Shown here: piece by piece, positions 13,101 to 23,010 of the stretch
How the letters are laid out: the number at the start of each line of letters is the position of its first letter
Numbering within the stretch: the stretch's first letter is position 1
NCBI RefSeq assembly: GCF_016859285.1
Contig: NC_053401.1
Span: 4,785,469-4,849,468, forward strand
Origin: Xiphias gladius
Taxonomy: Eukaryota > Chordata > Actinopteri > Istiophoriformes > Xiphiidae
Direction: 5' to 3'
Length of the DNA stretch: 64,000 bases
Translations under genes and position numbers: made by a program
Notes under the pieces: model-generated
Seen by the model: the letters and a program-made list of their open reading frames with translations, nothing else
Database searches by the model: none
Told to the model about the DNA's origin: nothing

Positions 13101-16100
13101 TTTAAAAATCAGATTTTTTGGATGATTTACAAACAATTTAAGCCATTTATCAAGTGAAATTGCCAAGTATTTCTTAGTTCCAGCTTCCCCAATGTGTGTG
13201 ACTGTTTTCTGAGATTTTATAGGCTAAACAATTCATTTGGAAAATGATCAACAGATTAATTGATAATGAAAGTGATGGTTAGTTGCAGCCCTAAAGCACT
13301 GTGTGGTAATTTTTGCACAGTTGTAACTGCAGTCTTTTGCAATTTTAATGATGTTTTCCATAATGGATTGAGAAATATGTGCAAAAGTGGTTTTGTGTTG
13401 CACTATAGTTTTGCACCACTCTACTATCTGTGTACCATAGATCATAAGACAATTCTAAAGGGTCTTAAATGCTTTTTTTTTTTTTTTTTTTTAAAAACAC
13501 ATCTTGTAGGAGTCTATCATAACACTAGTAAAAAAGTTAGGTTAGCATTCCACTATGAAGAAAAAGTTATCGCACAGAGCTTTGAATTAGATTTGACCAT
13601 TTTCACTACTACAGGGATTCAGTCAGAGTGGGAAAGCCCCTGAAACAGCAATTAGACCAACATGAGACTCTACAACTCGCCACTGGAACCATATAGAGGA
13701 AAATCCTCCCGCACCACACTGGAACAATTTCTCTGGTCAAACGTCTGAAATAAAAATAATATCAGAAAAAATAGCCACTGGCTGTGGTCGGAGGGAGGGC
13801 TTACATTATGTCGGAGGTGGACGCATCAGTCTGACATTAGACATCTTTTTACTTGTTGATTCCCTGACTGTGTAAAGCTTCATTAAAGAGAGCAGTGTTT
13901 TAGATTTCTTGGTTAGTGTGACCATGTAACCTTCTAGCTTTTGTAATTTATAAACCTCTTGTATTTGCTTTTCATTGTGGCTCGCTCCTCAGATCCCCTG
14001 AAGTGTCTACTGGATGTTCTCCAGAACCCCTAAGGAATCGAGTCCAGAGCCGGCTAGACCTGCTCAAACCCAAGGTAACGTGGGCCCCTCCATCCAAGAG
14101 CCCCAAATCCAAACCATCAGTTACTTCAAATTGAATCAGATGTACAAACACTGAAAATAATGTCTTTATATCCTGTAATTTCTCCCTGGTATTATATTAT
14201 TTATTTGCTTAGCTGAAGCTCACATCTTAACTGACTTCCACCGTTCTCGTTTGCACAGCTGTGTTTTTGCTCTTAGTTTTAGTTTGAAGGTGCTGTTTAA
14301 ATCCATGGCATAAAATGACTTATTCGTGGGGGATTCAAACCATTAACCAGTCCTGATGTTTTCCTATTGTTAGGACAGAACCATTTGCTTACAGTGCACA
14401 ATGTAACATACTGTATATCTAATATCAATATCTCATCTTTCCTGGCTGTGAGCTCAGCTGTTCTGTCCTTTCACCTTAATGTTTCATGACATTTTTCGTA
14501 GATTCTCTCTCTGTTGCCTGTTAATTTGGAGTTTAAAGACTTTCCTGCTTGTGTGCTTTTTGTTGTTGCAGTTTTATGTGTAGAGCAAAGAAGGTTAGTT
14601 CATTGGACTCTTGATTTTGTACTTGCAGTTATGAAAACATACATTCAGCAGGGGAAGGTAACTTAGTTAACTAACGCAAGTTTTGTACTTCAGTAAGAGT
14701 ACCTTAAAATGTTACTTAGGTATTTCTAATTTATGCTACTTTATGCTTCTACTCCACCAGCACGACCAGTACTGTATTTTTGAAGCTTTTATTAAGACCT
14801 AGGATCAGCTAACAGTATTTACTTTTTGAGAAACGCATAATGTAAACAAACAACCTCGATAGGTTTTTTAAGAACTGTAAATCGGCAAGTTGCATACTAA
14901 GCTTGACATTTTACAGCAGGTCTGCAACTAAAAAATATTTTCATTATTAAATCCGTCTGACGGTTATTTTCTCAATTAATCACTTGGTCTGTTTAAACAT
15001 CGGAAAACAGGAGAAAAAAATACCCATCAAAATATTCTGGAGCACAAGGCGACAGTCCAAAATCCAAAAATAATCATTTTACCAGAACGTAAGACTGTAA
15101 CATAATAACAGTAGAAAATTCTCACATTTAAGAACCTGGAACTATGACATTTTGGGCATTCTTCCCTTGAAAAGGAATAGCTTTAGCTGCTACAGTTACT
15201 TTTTCAGATAATATCGACATACACACCAGTGTCTATCGGTGTATATGAGTCAGCTGTAAATGAAAAAGGTAAGCTGCAGTACAGCAATACCAAAGTCGGT
15301 TTGAGGTCATTTAGAAACCATGTCACCATTAGATAGTTTAGCCACCAGATAGAACTGACAGGTTGAACTGTGAAATGTCGAACTCAGTATGTATCTTCCT
15401 CACGGTTCTTTTAAAGGGGAACTCCACTGATTTTTTTTTTTTTTTTTTTTTAAATCAAAATTTGTTTAGAGGTCCCGGTCACTACTACATGTGAAGTCTT
15501 TTGTGGCTCCAGAGGGAGCTGTGTGAAATCAGATTTAAATTACCTCGAGTGACGTCACTGGAGTCAGGCACCTCACCTCTGCTTGAGGCTACATTAGTTG
15601 CTAGCAGCGTATCACACCCAAATTTCCCACTGGACTATTTGTTGAACTACGTGCATTTACGGTTAATGTAGGCACCAGGTTTTGACAAGGGAGAGGAATG
15701 AATTGAATAAAAAAAGATGTCTGTGGTTCTGCTGCATTGATTATGATCCTTTTCTTTTTTTTAAACTGCCCATTATGAGCCCAAAAGTGTTTCTGTAGTA
15801 TAATGCTAAATCGCTTTAAACTTGTTTTTATGTAAATAATGTTTTGCTATATTATCAGATTTTTAAATCTCCCCAATACTAATACCAGTATCCGCCTTAA
15901 AAAAATCCAGTATCGGTCAGATATACCGGCTACAACGTAATGCTCCTTATATGTAAACACATCATCATCCAATAATACAATGTGCTATTTTAAATTGATT
16001 TTGCAGATACTACTTTCATAATTTTTCTTGAGTAAAATTTGAATGCAGGACTTTTAGTTGTGAGAGTATTTTTACAGTGCGGTATTGCAACATTTACTTA

Positions 16101-19100
16101 AGAAAAGGATCTGAGTACTTCTTCCACCACTGCATACACTCCACAACTGCTGAGTCATCCCAAAAACACTGACAAGACCAGCTTTAGGTTTAAGGTAGGA
16201 CTGATCTTTTAACATGAAGTCGCTCCACTATGTGAACTCCTTTTGAACATGTATGCTAAACACATTTTGTGAAATGGCTTCTTTATTTGATTGCGCTAGC
16301 AGATGTCGTTTTAGCTCCCCACAATCTGGCTGCCTTCCTGTTTGAGTGCGCTGTAATGGTCCCTGGGCAGCTCACCGCTTCCTGAACTCGGTGAGCGGAA
16401 GCTTTCTGCATCAATTTCACTTTGAAGATGCCATATCAGTCGCATAACTTGACTAGCAAGGGAAACTTGAAAGGTTATTGTTTCCTGTTGTCTGCTGAAT
16501 GACTTTATCCCAGACTTCTCCAGCGGTTTCATCATGCACTGACGTCAACTGGCACACACAGATATGGACAGATTTAGTTTCTGCTTTTGGGACGTTTCCA
16601 AATCTTTTCTTCAGTGCCACAGATGATCCAAACAGAGAAAACTTTGAGTAAAAGCTCTTAATGCCAATTTAGTGCTGCTCTTCTGTTATGTCAGAAACGA
16701 TGTTTGTGAAAAAGACACTTTTGATTACCTGATAATACTACAGAATATACATTTATTTCCCGGGCAATTTACAACATTGTCTGGTGATAATCGTAATGGT
16801 GCACCTGTTACTCGTTCTCACTTCTATCACCTGCGTGTGAGAACACATGTCAAAACACAAAGCCGGAGAAATTGCTTGCACCTGGTTTTGGAAGCACTAT
16901 CAGGAATGTCTTGGTCAGGTGTCTCCAGCGTCGGGTCAGGCGGGGTGCTGGGGTTATTTCAGGACAGCCGTCTTCAGAGGAATGAGGGCCGTCTGACCAC
17001 ACGGTGCCACGTTGGGCTCCCACCTGTTGTAATTGGATTAGATGTTCTCCGTCAGTCATGGTTTGGCTGTGTTCACTCTTCCATCCCCTCCCATTGTTTC
17101 AGGGGCATTTCAGATATGTTTTATTAGCATGCAACCAGGGCAGCATACATTTTTAGCTCCATTATTAAAGTGTGCCTCAGTCTTAGGGTTACTGTTGTTT
17201 TAGGTGCTCTTTTAAGAAGTTCTTTTGAAAAGCACAACGGCTTTGATCCCTTTGTGCTTTACAGGCCCACCCAGCTTTGCTCACTGTATTTTTTCCCTCA
17301 GATTTCTCCTCCCTACTGTGGCCCACTGGCCTGAAGGGTGAAATCCTTGGATTGTGATAATCCCAAGCAGGCGTAGATCAAACAGTGGATGAAAAGCTGT
17401 GGATCTGCATGCCCCAGGGCCAGGATTGTAGTCTTCAGTATCATTCACTTTTTTATGACTTAACTAGGCTGTCCAAAAAGGCTTTTAATGAGGTTCTTTG
17501 CTACTGTCTTGGACATATAGTTGTGATAAGATGAAAGACGACTGTTCCTACTGTTTTAAAGTGGTGTAAAGTTCGGCTGATGCATGATTTGTCAACCTTT
17601 TTAACAGCAGCACGAACATTGAAAACCAGAAGCCTTGGCCACTGGCAATCAGATAACGCTACTGATAAACAACCATGTCAGCACTGATATTTTTGGTTTA
17701 GTGAAGTGCCTAGACAACTATAGGATGGATTGCCTCGGACTTTGGAACAGACGGGTCAAAATTTCGATATGTCTAATACACTGGTTTATGGCCAAGAACC
17801 TGAAAAACTGATGCTATTCCCATCAGTCTCAGCTGTACTTGTTTAGTGCTAATTAGCAAGTACGCAGAGCACTTAGCATGGCTATAAACATCTGGTGCTT
17901 CGCTCTCTCGTTGAGCACTTGAAAATGTGCAGGAGTGGGAAATCACTTACTGAAGTTTTAGTGTGAGTGGAGGGGTTTTGCGTTTCAAAATACCAGTAAA
18001 GGCCAGAAATTGTGTTTGTTTGTTTTTTTTAAAACCAGAAACTTAGTACACCTGCTGATTCATTAATACTCTTCATTAACCATGTCTCCATATCATATCA
18101 GCTGTATCAAAGTTTTGTTTTTTTTTTCCTGTTTATTCCAGGCCAGAGACAGAGTCATACAATCCCAGTTTGCCTGCACATACAAAGAAGAAGAAGAACT
18201 ACCACTCAACCGTGTGCTGGAGTTCCCCAGCACCAGCCAAGTCCCCACCTGTGTGCAACCAGCACCTAAACTCAAAACCACCCCAGCTGCGGACGAGGAG
18301 TGCAGCTCTGGTGTGAAGGACAGAGCAACAGGTACAGACTCAACCTTAGTTTCTGGAAATACTACAGGTACTTTTTGTACTCTGCTGCATGCAGAGAAAA
18401 GCTCAAAAATGTCAACACAAGGCGTGCAGCGTTCTGTTTCTGCTGGGATATATTTCTGTTTCCTCTGACGCCACGCAGCTGGACGGAGGCCCGGGCACAC
18501 CTTCTCAGCTCCAACCTTGAACTCTTCCTGTTCCCAGCCCTTGGTCTGGTAACTTAGCATTAGCCATTAAATGAATCCCAATTCTATAAAACCTGCACAC
18601 CCCCACATCTGTAGTAAAAAAAACCAAGAACGCACACACACACTCAGGCTCGGCTCCATCAGGTTACATGACAAATGTTAAATTTCAGCTTCATAGAATA
18701 AACACAGAGCCTGCTTCGACTAGCAGCTAACGTCAGCAATTTCGTCACATTTTTTTTTTTTTTTTTTTTTTTCCGACTAGGTTTTCACACTTGCTTTTGT
18801 TTTGTTTCAATCTTTCCAGCCAAGCCTACATCTGAATGTCAAAATGAGGAGCAGAGTGGCATACAGCAGGGGGCTGCTCTCAAGCCAAGAAGTGGAAATG
18901 CCCAAACCAGAGGTGCAGGCCCTGGCAGTAGACAGAAAACTGGCATTCAGATGCAGAGCAAGGGCAACAAGAGAAAGCAGGTAGATTCTGACCAACATGG
19001 AGGATCAGAGAACCAGTCTCCTGAGAGGAAACGGCCCACTCGTGTCTCAGTAAAAATGCCTGGTAAGAATGTCAGCAAGGCCTCGAGTAAGAAGAAGCTG

Positions 19101-19142
19101 ATAGCTGGACAGGGGAAGCTCACTAGCTTCTTCAGAGTCTAA
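4192..19142 (+). CDS. parpbp: PCNA-interacting recombination inhibitor PARI (PARPBP), complete, 10 coding exons
   Basis: PARI is a nuclear protein with a UvrD-helicase-like fold that binds SUMO-PCNA and RAD51 and restrains homologous recombination at replication forks; it also binds PARP1. Coding exons: 4192-4341, 5075-5311, 5434-5538, 6670-6840, 6987-7141, 12125-12308, 12462-12643, 13993-14074, 18142-18331, 18820-19142. They sum to 1,779 nt, a 592-residue protein (human 579), with frame kept at all nine junctions. Matching blocks include [66 protein letters not shown] and SQFACTYK. The C-terminus (residues 583-590, QGKLTSFF) is a canonical PIP box for PCNA binding. Residues 486-580 are basic and low-complexity, as in the family. 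No disabling change is seen. Introns are rich in repeats. Confidence 0.95.
4450..5040. repeat. Probable interspersed repeat in parpbp intron 1
   Basis: The intron holds a stretch with a minus-strand open frame of about 80 codons (4753-4995) ending near an A-rich run. It resembles no protein I know and is better read as a repeat fragment than as a gene. Confidence 0.3.
5075..5311 (+). CDS. parpbp: parpbp coding exon 2
   Basis: 79 codons, residues 51-129, beginning [20 protein letters not shown] after a TGTGACAG acceptor; GTGAGC donor, phase 0. It matches the human FTVSLSDVLLTWKYLL region. Confidence 0.92.
5434..5538 (+). CDS. parpbp: parpbp coding exon 3
   Basis: 35 codons, residues 130-164 ([20 protein letters not shown] onward, ending SSQ). 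The acceptor is TTTTGCCAAG, with A rather than C before AG, and the donor GTAGGC. It aligns with the human block SQLLDFLSG. Confidence 0.88.
6120..6620. mobile_element. Palindromic MITE-like element, family A, both arms
   Basis: The left arm carries GCTTAGCTTAG..CACAAAGACTGGAA and TGGCTCTGTCCAAAGGTAAC; the right arm (about 6470-6610) carries the reverse complements (GACAGAGCCAGGCTAG, CTAAGCTAAGC). It lies in parpbp intron 3. Other copies or half copies: 7505-7760, 22560-22790, 25265-25510, 29560-30045, 34340-34505, 57490-57925. Confidence 0.75.
6670..6840 (+). CDS. parpbp: parpbp coding exon 4
   Basis: 57 codons, residues 165-221, containing [15 protein letters not shown] and [12 protein letters not shown], the best conserved block of the family. 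Acceptor TATCAATAG, donor GTAAGA, both phase 0. Confidence 0.93.
6987..7141 (+). CDS. parpbp: parpbp coding exon 5
   Basis: 155 nt, residues 222-273, with [14 protein letters not shown] and [20 protein letters not shown]. Acceptor GATTTTCAG, donor GTACAC, ends in phase 2. A 5-kb intron follows. Confidence 0.92.
7505..7760. mobile_element. Family A palindromic element, mainly one arm
   Basis: It begins near TTGACATATTGGGAAATTC and TTTGCTTTCTTGCCGAGAGT and runs through GCTTAGCATAAAGACTGGAA. Only the left arm and part of the centre remain. It lies in parpbp intron 5. Confidence 0.65.
8340..10080 (+). mobile_element. Decayed L1/Tx1-type LINE fragment
   Basis: The first half (about 8730-9346) encodes, across frameshifts, an L1-type ORF1 protein: [20 protein letters not shown] followed, in another frame, by [16 protein letters not shown] and [19 protein letters not shown], i.e. 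the family's ERAHR and RR..F..VK patterns. Further on, about 9690-9990 holds broken pieces of an APE-type endonuclease ([13 protein letters not shown], then [10 protein letters not shown] carrying the SDH motif). Frameshifts and stops interrupt both parts, so this is a dead 5' fragment in parpbp intron 5. Confidence 0.7.
10151..10180. repeat. (TG)n microsatellite
   Basis: About 15 uninterrupted TG units, flanked by imperfect TG/CG units on the left, just beyond the LINE fragment. Confidence 0.95.
12125..12308 (+). CDS. parpbp: parpbp coding exon 6
   Basis: 184 nt, residues 273-334 ([20 protein letters not shown] onward to GISPAR). Acceptor TTTAATTTCAG, donor GTAATA, phase 2 in and phase 0 out. 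ISPAR is shared with the human protein. Confidence 0.9.
12462..12643 (+). CDS. parpbp: parpbp coding exon 7
   Basis: 182 nt, residues 335-395, with [20 protein letters not shown] and LDEEALILP. Acceptor GTCTCCAG, donor GTTGGT, ends in phase 2. Confidence 0.92.
12745..13045. repeat. Interspersed repeat, family B
   Basis: Shares words such as CTAGCAGCATGGCTCTGTGGATGG (shortened), GAAATATTTCTATGTCTACT, CTCAGCTGTA and TACAGCCTCACAGAGCCACT with copies at about 17690-17890, 22860-23010 and 47965-48560. No protein is encoded. Confidence 0.65.
13993..14074 (+). CDS. parpbp: parpbp coding exon 8
   Basis: 82 nt, residues 395-422 ([20 protein letters not shown] then LDLLKPK). Acceptor GCTCCTCAG, donor GTAACG. 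The PLRNR word matches human PLRER. Confidence 0.88.
14645..16135. mobile_element. Composite interspersed repeat in parpbp intron 8
   Basis: The left end (TATGCTACTTTATGCTTCTA..CTCCACCAG) and right end (TTGAATGCAGGACTTTTAGT..TACTTCTTCCACCACTGCAT) are the two ends of a very common fish non-autonomous element. The interior appears to hold at least two other repeats: 14925-15185 (an ATTAATC-rich family also seen at 60130-60665) and 15410-15700 (starting AAAGGGGAACTCCACTGATT). The family name was not identified. Confidence 0.6.
17690..17890. repeat. Family B repeat, partial
   Basis: Contains ACAACTATAGGATGGATTGC and CATCAGTCTCAGCTGTACTT, shared with the longer copy at 47965-48560. Confidence 0.6.
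18142..18331 (+). CDS. parpbp: parpbp coding exon 9
   Basis: 190 nt, residues 423-486, beginning [19 protein letters not shown]; human has [11 protein letters not shown]. Acceptor TTATTCCAG, donor GTACAG, ends in phase 1. Confidence 0.93.
18820..19142 (+). CDS. parpbp: parpbp coding exon 10 with PIP box
   Basis: 323 nt, residues 486-592 and TAA stop at 19140-19142. It is rich in K, S, Q and G. It ends in [16 protein letters not shown], the PCNA-binding motif (human ends KLISGQAKLTQFFRL). Confidence 0.95.
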
Positions 19143-19650
19143 TCATCATTTGCACAAACGCCATGACAGTATATGGAGTTCATACAAAGCAGCTTGTGTT
19201 GTTTTCTACCGCTGCTAATTTTTAAATGCTGCTAATGATTATTTTTGGTCTCATTTAATCTGCAGACTTTTTTTTAAATTAACTAAAGGAATGGTTTGAC
19301 ATTTTAGTAAAAAATAATTATTTTCCTTTTTGCCAAGAGTTTTTCCCTAATTAAGTTTTCTGTGGTAAACTGATTAACATGATTATGAAAAATTGTTTAA
19401 TTTCCTATCAGTCTGACAAATCATTTGTTTGTGTAGTAGCTGTAGTTTAAATGGTAGTTTTTACCTATTAGGCTGTGTGGAAATCTGAGTGGCTACAGAT
19501 CAATTTGGTCAGTAAACTTTGTTTCATCACGAGATGTGGCTAATTCTTTGCGCTTGAAATGGGTTTCATCAATAGTTGTATAGTCTATTTAACCTGTAAA
19601 TTTCTACAATGACACCAATACTGTGAATATGATGCAGGCTTTTCATTTTT

Positions 19651-19656
19651 AATAAA
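19651..19656 (+). terminator. parpbp: parpbp polyadenylation signal
   Basis: AATAAA 509 bases past the parpbp stop, followed by a T/G-rich stretch. It is the only good signal seen before pmch begins. Confidence 0.7.
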
Positions 19657-19658
19657 CT

Positions 19659-19664
19659 TTTATT
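19659..19664 (-). terminator. pmch: pmch polyadenylation signal
   Basis: AATAAA on the minus strand, about 87 bases past the pmch stop, two bases from the parpbp signal on the other strand. Confidence 0.6.
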
Positions 19665-19750
19665 TTGTTTAACATGCTTGTGCGCTCTTATTTTCTACAA
19701 GGAAATGCACTTCAGGGGTAACACACGAGGAAGAAATTTTCACAGCACAT

Positions 19751-19812
19751 TCAGGATAGGGTGGCAGCTTCCCAGCAGGGTCGGTACACTCTTCCTATCA
19801 TACATCGCAGCA
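19751..19812 (-). CDS. pmch: pmch coding exon 3 (MCH ring)
   Basis: 62 nt after a CCTCCTCCTCCTAG acceptor. It encodes MLRCMIGRVYRPCWE, five more residues (AATLS) and a TGA stop. Too short to appear as a stand-alone ORF, found by its ring motif. Confidence 0.93.
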
Positions 19813-20122
19813 CTAGGAGGAGGAGGGAAAGAATACAGAGCATTAGTCAATATTAACAGAGGAATTTTAAATAGTTTAGTATGATATATCAGGGAAGAAT
19901 GTATTTTCTTAGAAACTCTGGTTTTCCAGATACTTACTGTTGAAGTCAGCGTTTCTGCGATCTATTTTCAAACTGTACTCGGCGGGAGTGTGGCTCAAGC
20001 TTTGGTCTGTGAGCAGAGGGGAGCCCCGGGCAAAGGCTGGGAACAGCCCACGAATTCTGTGTCCTTTCTGCCTCATGTCCTGAAACACAGTATCGATCAG
20101 TGATTTCATGCGACACCGTAAG

Positions 20123-20159
<37 letters not shown>

Positions 20160-21934
20160 CAGGATCTGAACTCTGGATCTTCAATTTGCAGCAAATTTTC
20201 ATTAGCTTTCAAAGATGATCTTTTCACTTACAGCACAGGTGTTGGATCTGTCTTTCCCCAGCTAATCCAAGCCATAGGAACCCCAAAATGGAAGAAATGT
20301 GTTACCCCTTTTTTACTATATCGCAGTGGCCCATTTTCTTCCATAGCCCCAGTTCACCCTAATGACTCTGTACTCTCCATCATGGCTTCCTGTTCCCCAT
20401 TACCACACAAATAACCATCATGTTCATGACACACAGGAAACGCAGCCGCCAGATAAACCCTTTACACATAGCAGCCAAATGTTTGAGGAAGCACAGATAT
20501 ATCATCATTCTTCCCACTATGATTCCAATAAATCTTTATGGGCTTGTGATCATTTGACCTTTTCAGCTAGTAGCATTTCCCGGTTTTCCAACGCTGCTGT
20601 AAAAGATTTCCATAGATGTGTATGAAATGTAGACTTAACAGTAGACACAAGGAAGGTGGCCAATTGAAGGGGGTCATATGTTCAGGCACAGGATGGAGAT
20701 AATGTGCTCTTTGTTGTTGTTGAACTATGGTTACCAGAGGTTGTTTATAGAAAGAAATCTCATACAATGAATAGTTATGATGCATGACTGTCATTGGCAG
20801 AATAATACTAGCCGAATGACTGCAAATGGAGAATAGCCAGACCGTTTATTTGGGATAATTTAACTGAGAATAATCCAAATAGCTGGTAAAATTGAATTAA
20901 TTTGCTACAATCTAACATCGCAATGACAAAAACATACTTTATTACTTACCTCTTGTGGCATCTAGCCATACAGATAGTTTTGGTTGTGTGTGTCCTGGTT
21001 TTGAGACTTCTGTCTCTATCTCAATACAATGGAGGTTAATGGATTTTCATTCGTGGTGTTAAAAGCACTGATAAAAAGGCATAAACAGGATAATAATTCA
21101 ATTAAATTACCTAATTTGCCATACTACAAATTTATAAACAGAAAGCCTGGGTTACAAACTGCAGATTTGGGTCATTTTTCAAAGCCATGACCACCACCAA
21201 TGAAATTCTAGTTACTTCCACTGTATCGGGATTGAGGTTGAAATCTAAGACGTGGCTAGATACAACTAGAGGTTTGAAGGAAAATATGTGTTTTGCCACT
21301 GGGTGAGCAGTGCCACTTTTCTAAAAATTTGCCCTTTATTACCATTTATAAACTTTAACTAATGGCATTATAAACAGTTAAGAATCAGTTCCTAATAGTG
21401 CAGAAATCAGTCTTAAGCCAATAAAAAGAAAAACATTTGGGTTGCAAGGTTGCGAAAAAAATCCCTTTGGCTGACCAAACTACTTTATGAGCTAAAGCTT
21501 GCAACCAAGCTGTTTTATAACTGGTCTATAAAGTATTAGTAAATTATATTTTACTCACGAATACAACTGGTTAGTTACAGCTAATAAACCGTTTATAATG
21601 GCTGACTTATTACAAAGCTGTGAAACAGCTCCAAACTTCAAAAAGTCTTGAACAATTATCACAATTGTTCAAGACTGTCACTTACTGAGACCACGAAGAT
21701 CTTAGGGTTCCCATTTTCATCCCTGACGTCGTCGTCCAACACAAGGCTTCGTCTGTACATGCGGGGAACCATATCTTCCTCAGTCAGGGGTTCGTCACCC
21801 AGTAACGAACCCAGGCCATCTTGCTCTGTTATACCATTTTCTGCTTTGGAGGAAGGTATGGCTACAGTTACCAAGTTGCTGCTCAGCTCAGAGAACAGCA
21901 CTAGAGTAAACAGGACAGAGTAGACGGAGATCAT
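19751..21934 (-). CDS. pmch: Pro-melanin-concentrating hormone, complete, 3 coding exons
   Basis: Secreted neuropeptide precursor; in fish MCH pales the skin and acts in hypothalamic feeding circuits. Exons 21934-21686, 20079-19938 and 19812-19751 join to 453 nt (150 residues). Residues 1-25 are a signal peptide (hydrophobic VLFTLVLFSELSSNLVTVA). A dibasic site (RR, residues 124-125) precedes the hormone, residues 126-150: NADFN, then MLRCMIGRVYRPCWEA, then ATLS. The two cysteines (134 and 143) form the MCH ring. The intron-containing structure and place between parpbp and igf1 make this the mammalian-type pmch rather than the intronless teleost copy. The usual C-terminus is one residue after CWQ/CWE; here five residues (AATLS) follow CWE. 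A TATA box lies upstream. Confidence 0.95.
19938..20079 (-). CDS. pmch: pmch coding exon 2
   Basis: 142 nt beginning DMRQKGHRIRGLFPAFARG after a GTGTTTCAG acceptor and ending DRRNADFN plus one base at a GTAAGT donor. It includes the processing site in front of MCH. Confidence 0.92.
20124..20158. repeat. (AC)n microsatellite in pmch intron 1
   Basis: About 17 AC units on the plus strand, hence (GU)n in pmch RNA, ending some 43 bases before the exon 2 acceptor. Confidence 0.95.
21686..21934 (-). CDS. pmch: pmch coding exon 1
   Basis: 83 codons: signal peptide, acidic N-terminal propeptide with an RR pair (MYRRSLVL), ending FVVS at a GTAAGT donor in phase 0. Confidence 0.93.
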
Positions 21935-22011
21935 GGTATCTACAATATTTAGTTTTAAGACTGTCTAATCTTGTCTCACCTAATGACTGTTGTGACTGGG
22001 TTCTCCGATGC

Positions 22012-22019
22012 TTTATATA
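22012..22019 (-). promoter_or_regulatory. pmch: pmch TATA box
   Basis: TATATAAA on the minus strand, about 78 bases upstream of the pmch ATG, which leaves room for a short 5' leader starting near 21985. Confidence 0.7.
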
Positions 22020-22559
22020 TTGAGCGAGTGACTGCTTCCAACTTCTACTGTAATTGTTAAACGTAAAAACATCATGTCTCCTGCTGGGGTGCCTCCATCT
22101 TATTGGCCAAAGGTCACAAGACCTTTAAAAAGGTCAGAGAAAATGCGCTGTGATTCCATTAATAGGTGTTCCTTTGTAAAGAAAAAGGTGAATAGCTTTA
22201 TTTTGTCTGTTTAGAAATGTGATGAATTCAAATGGCCAAAGTGGAGAAATATAGTGGGCTGTAATTCCCTCCACGTCACAGAGTGGGGTCAAGAAGACTC
22301 ACAGAAGGCCAAAGGGCAGGAATTAACTTTGAATCTCTTCTCACAAAATCCACATGCAGAAATGAACCCAGCAGGTGATGGGACAGAGACCCACTGAGTC
22401 GTCATAGTGAGTCTTTATCTCTGAATAGCATCAGTGGCTGCACAGGACCAAACTAAATCCTATGATGGAGCACAGACAAAAGGTCACTAACACGTATGAA
22501 AACCTCCAAACCGATACTAATACCAACAGGCTATTATAGAAAATGATGAGTCATTTTAA

Positions 22560-22790
22560 AAAGGAGTAGTTTGGAGGAGTAGAGTTAGGTGAAAAGATTG
22601 ATACGATTCTCATGTCTGCATGGTAAATATGAAGCTACAGCCAGGAGACTGTTAGCTTAGCTTAGCACAAAGACTGGAAACAGATGGAAACAGCTAGCCC
22701 TGGTTATGTCCAAACATGACAAAAACTGCCTAAATGCAGCTCTTAGTCTCAGTGATTAACATGTTATATCTCATTAGTAACTTCCTGGTG
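22560..22790. mobile_element. Family A element, left arm
   Basis: Contains GTTAGCTTAGCTTAGCACAA, AGACTGGAAACAG and GTGATTAACATGTTATATCT. Confidence 0.65.
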
Positions 22791-22859
22791 TCTTGAAGTC
22801 ACTGTGCCCAGCCAAGAAACAGTCTGGTACATAACCCCTCATAAAACCACAGCATGCCG

Positions 22860-23010
22860 TTTTTATTAGCCACGCTGGCGGCATGGTTCTAGAGAGGCAA
22901 CGTCAATCTGTCAGCTGGTCCACCACTTTGGTCAAAACTGAAATATCTCAACAACTATTGGACAGATCATCATTCTAGTCTAAGATCAATTTCATGCTGG
23001 GCACTGGTTT
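22860..23010. repeat. Family B repeat, partial
   Basis: TGGTCCACCACTTTGGTCAA and GAAATATCTCAACAACTATT match the start of the long copy at 47965. Confidence 0.6.

Noticed and set aside
18093..18560. 155-codon minus-strand frame over parpbp exon 9
   Set aside because: It is antisense to a proven coding exon and shows no resemblance to a known protein.
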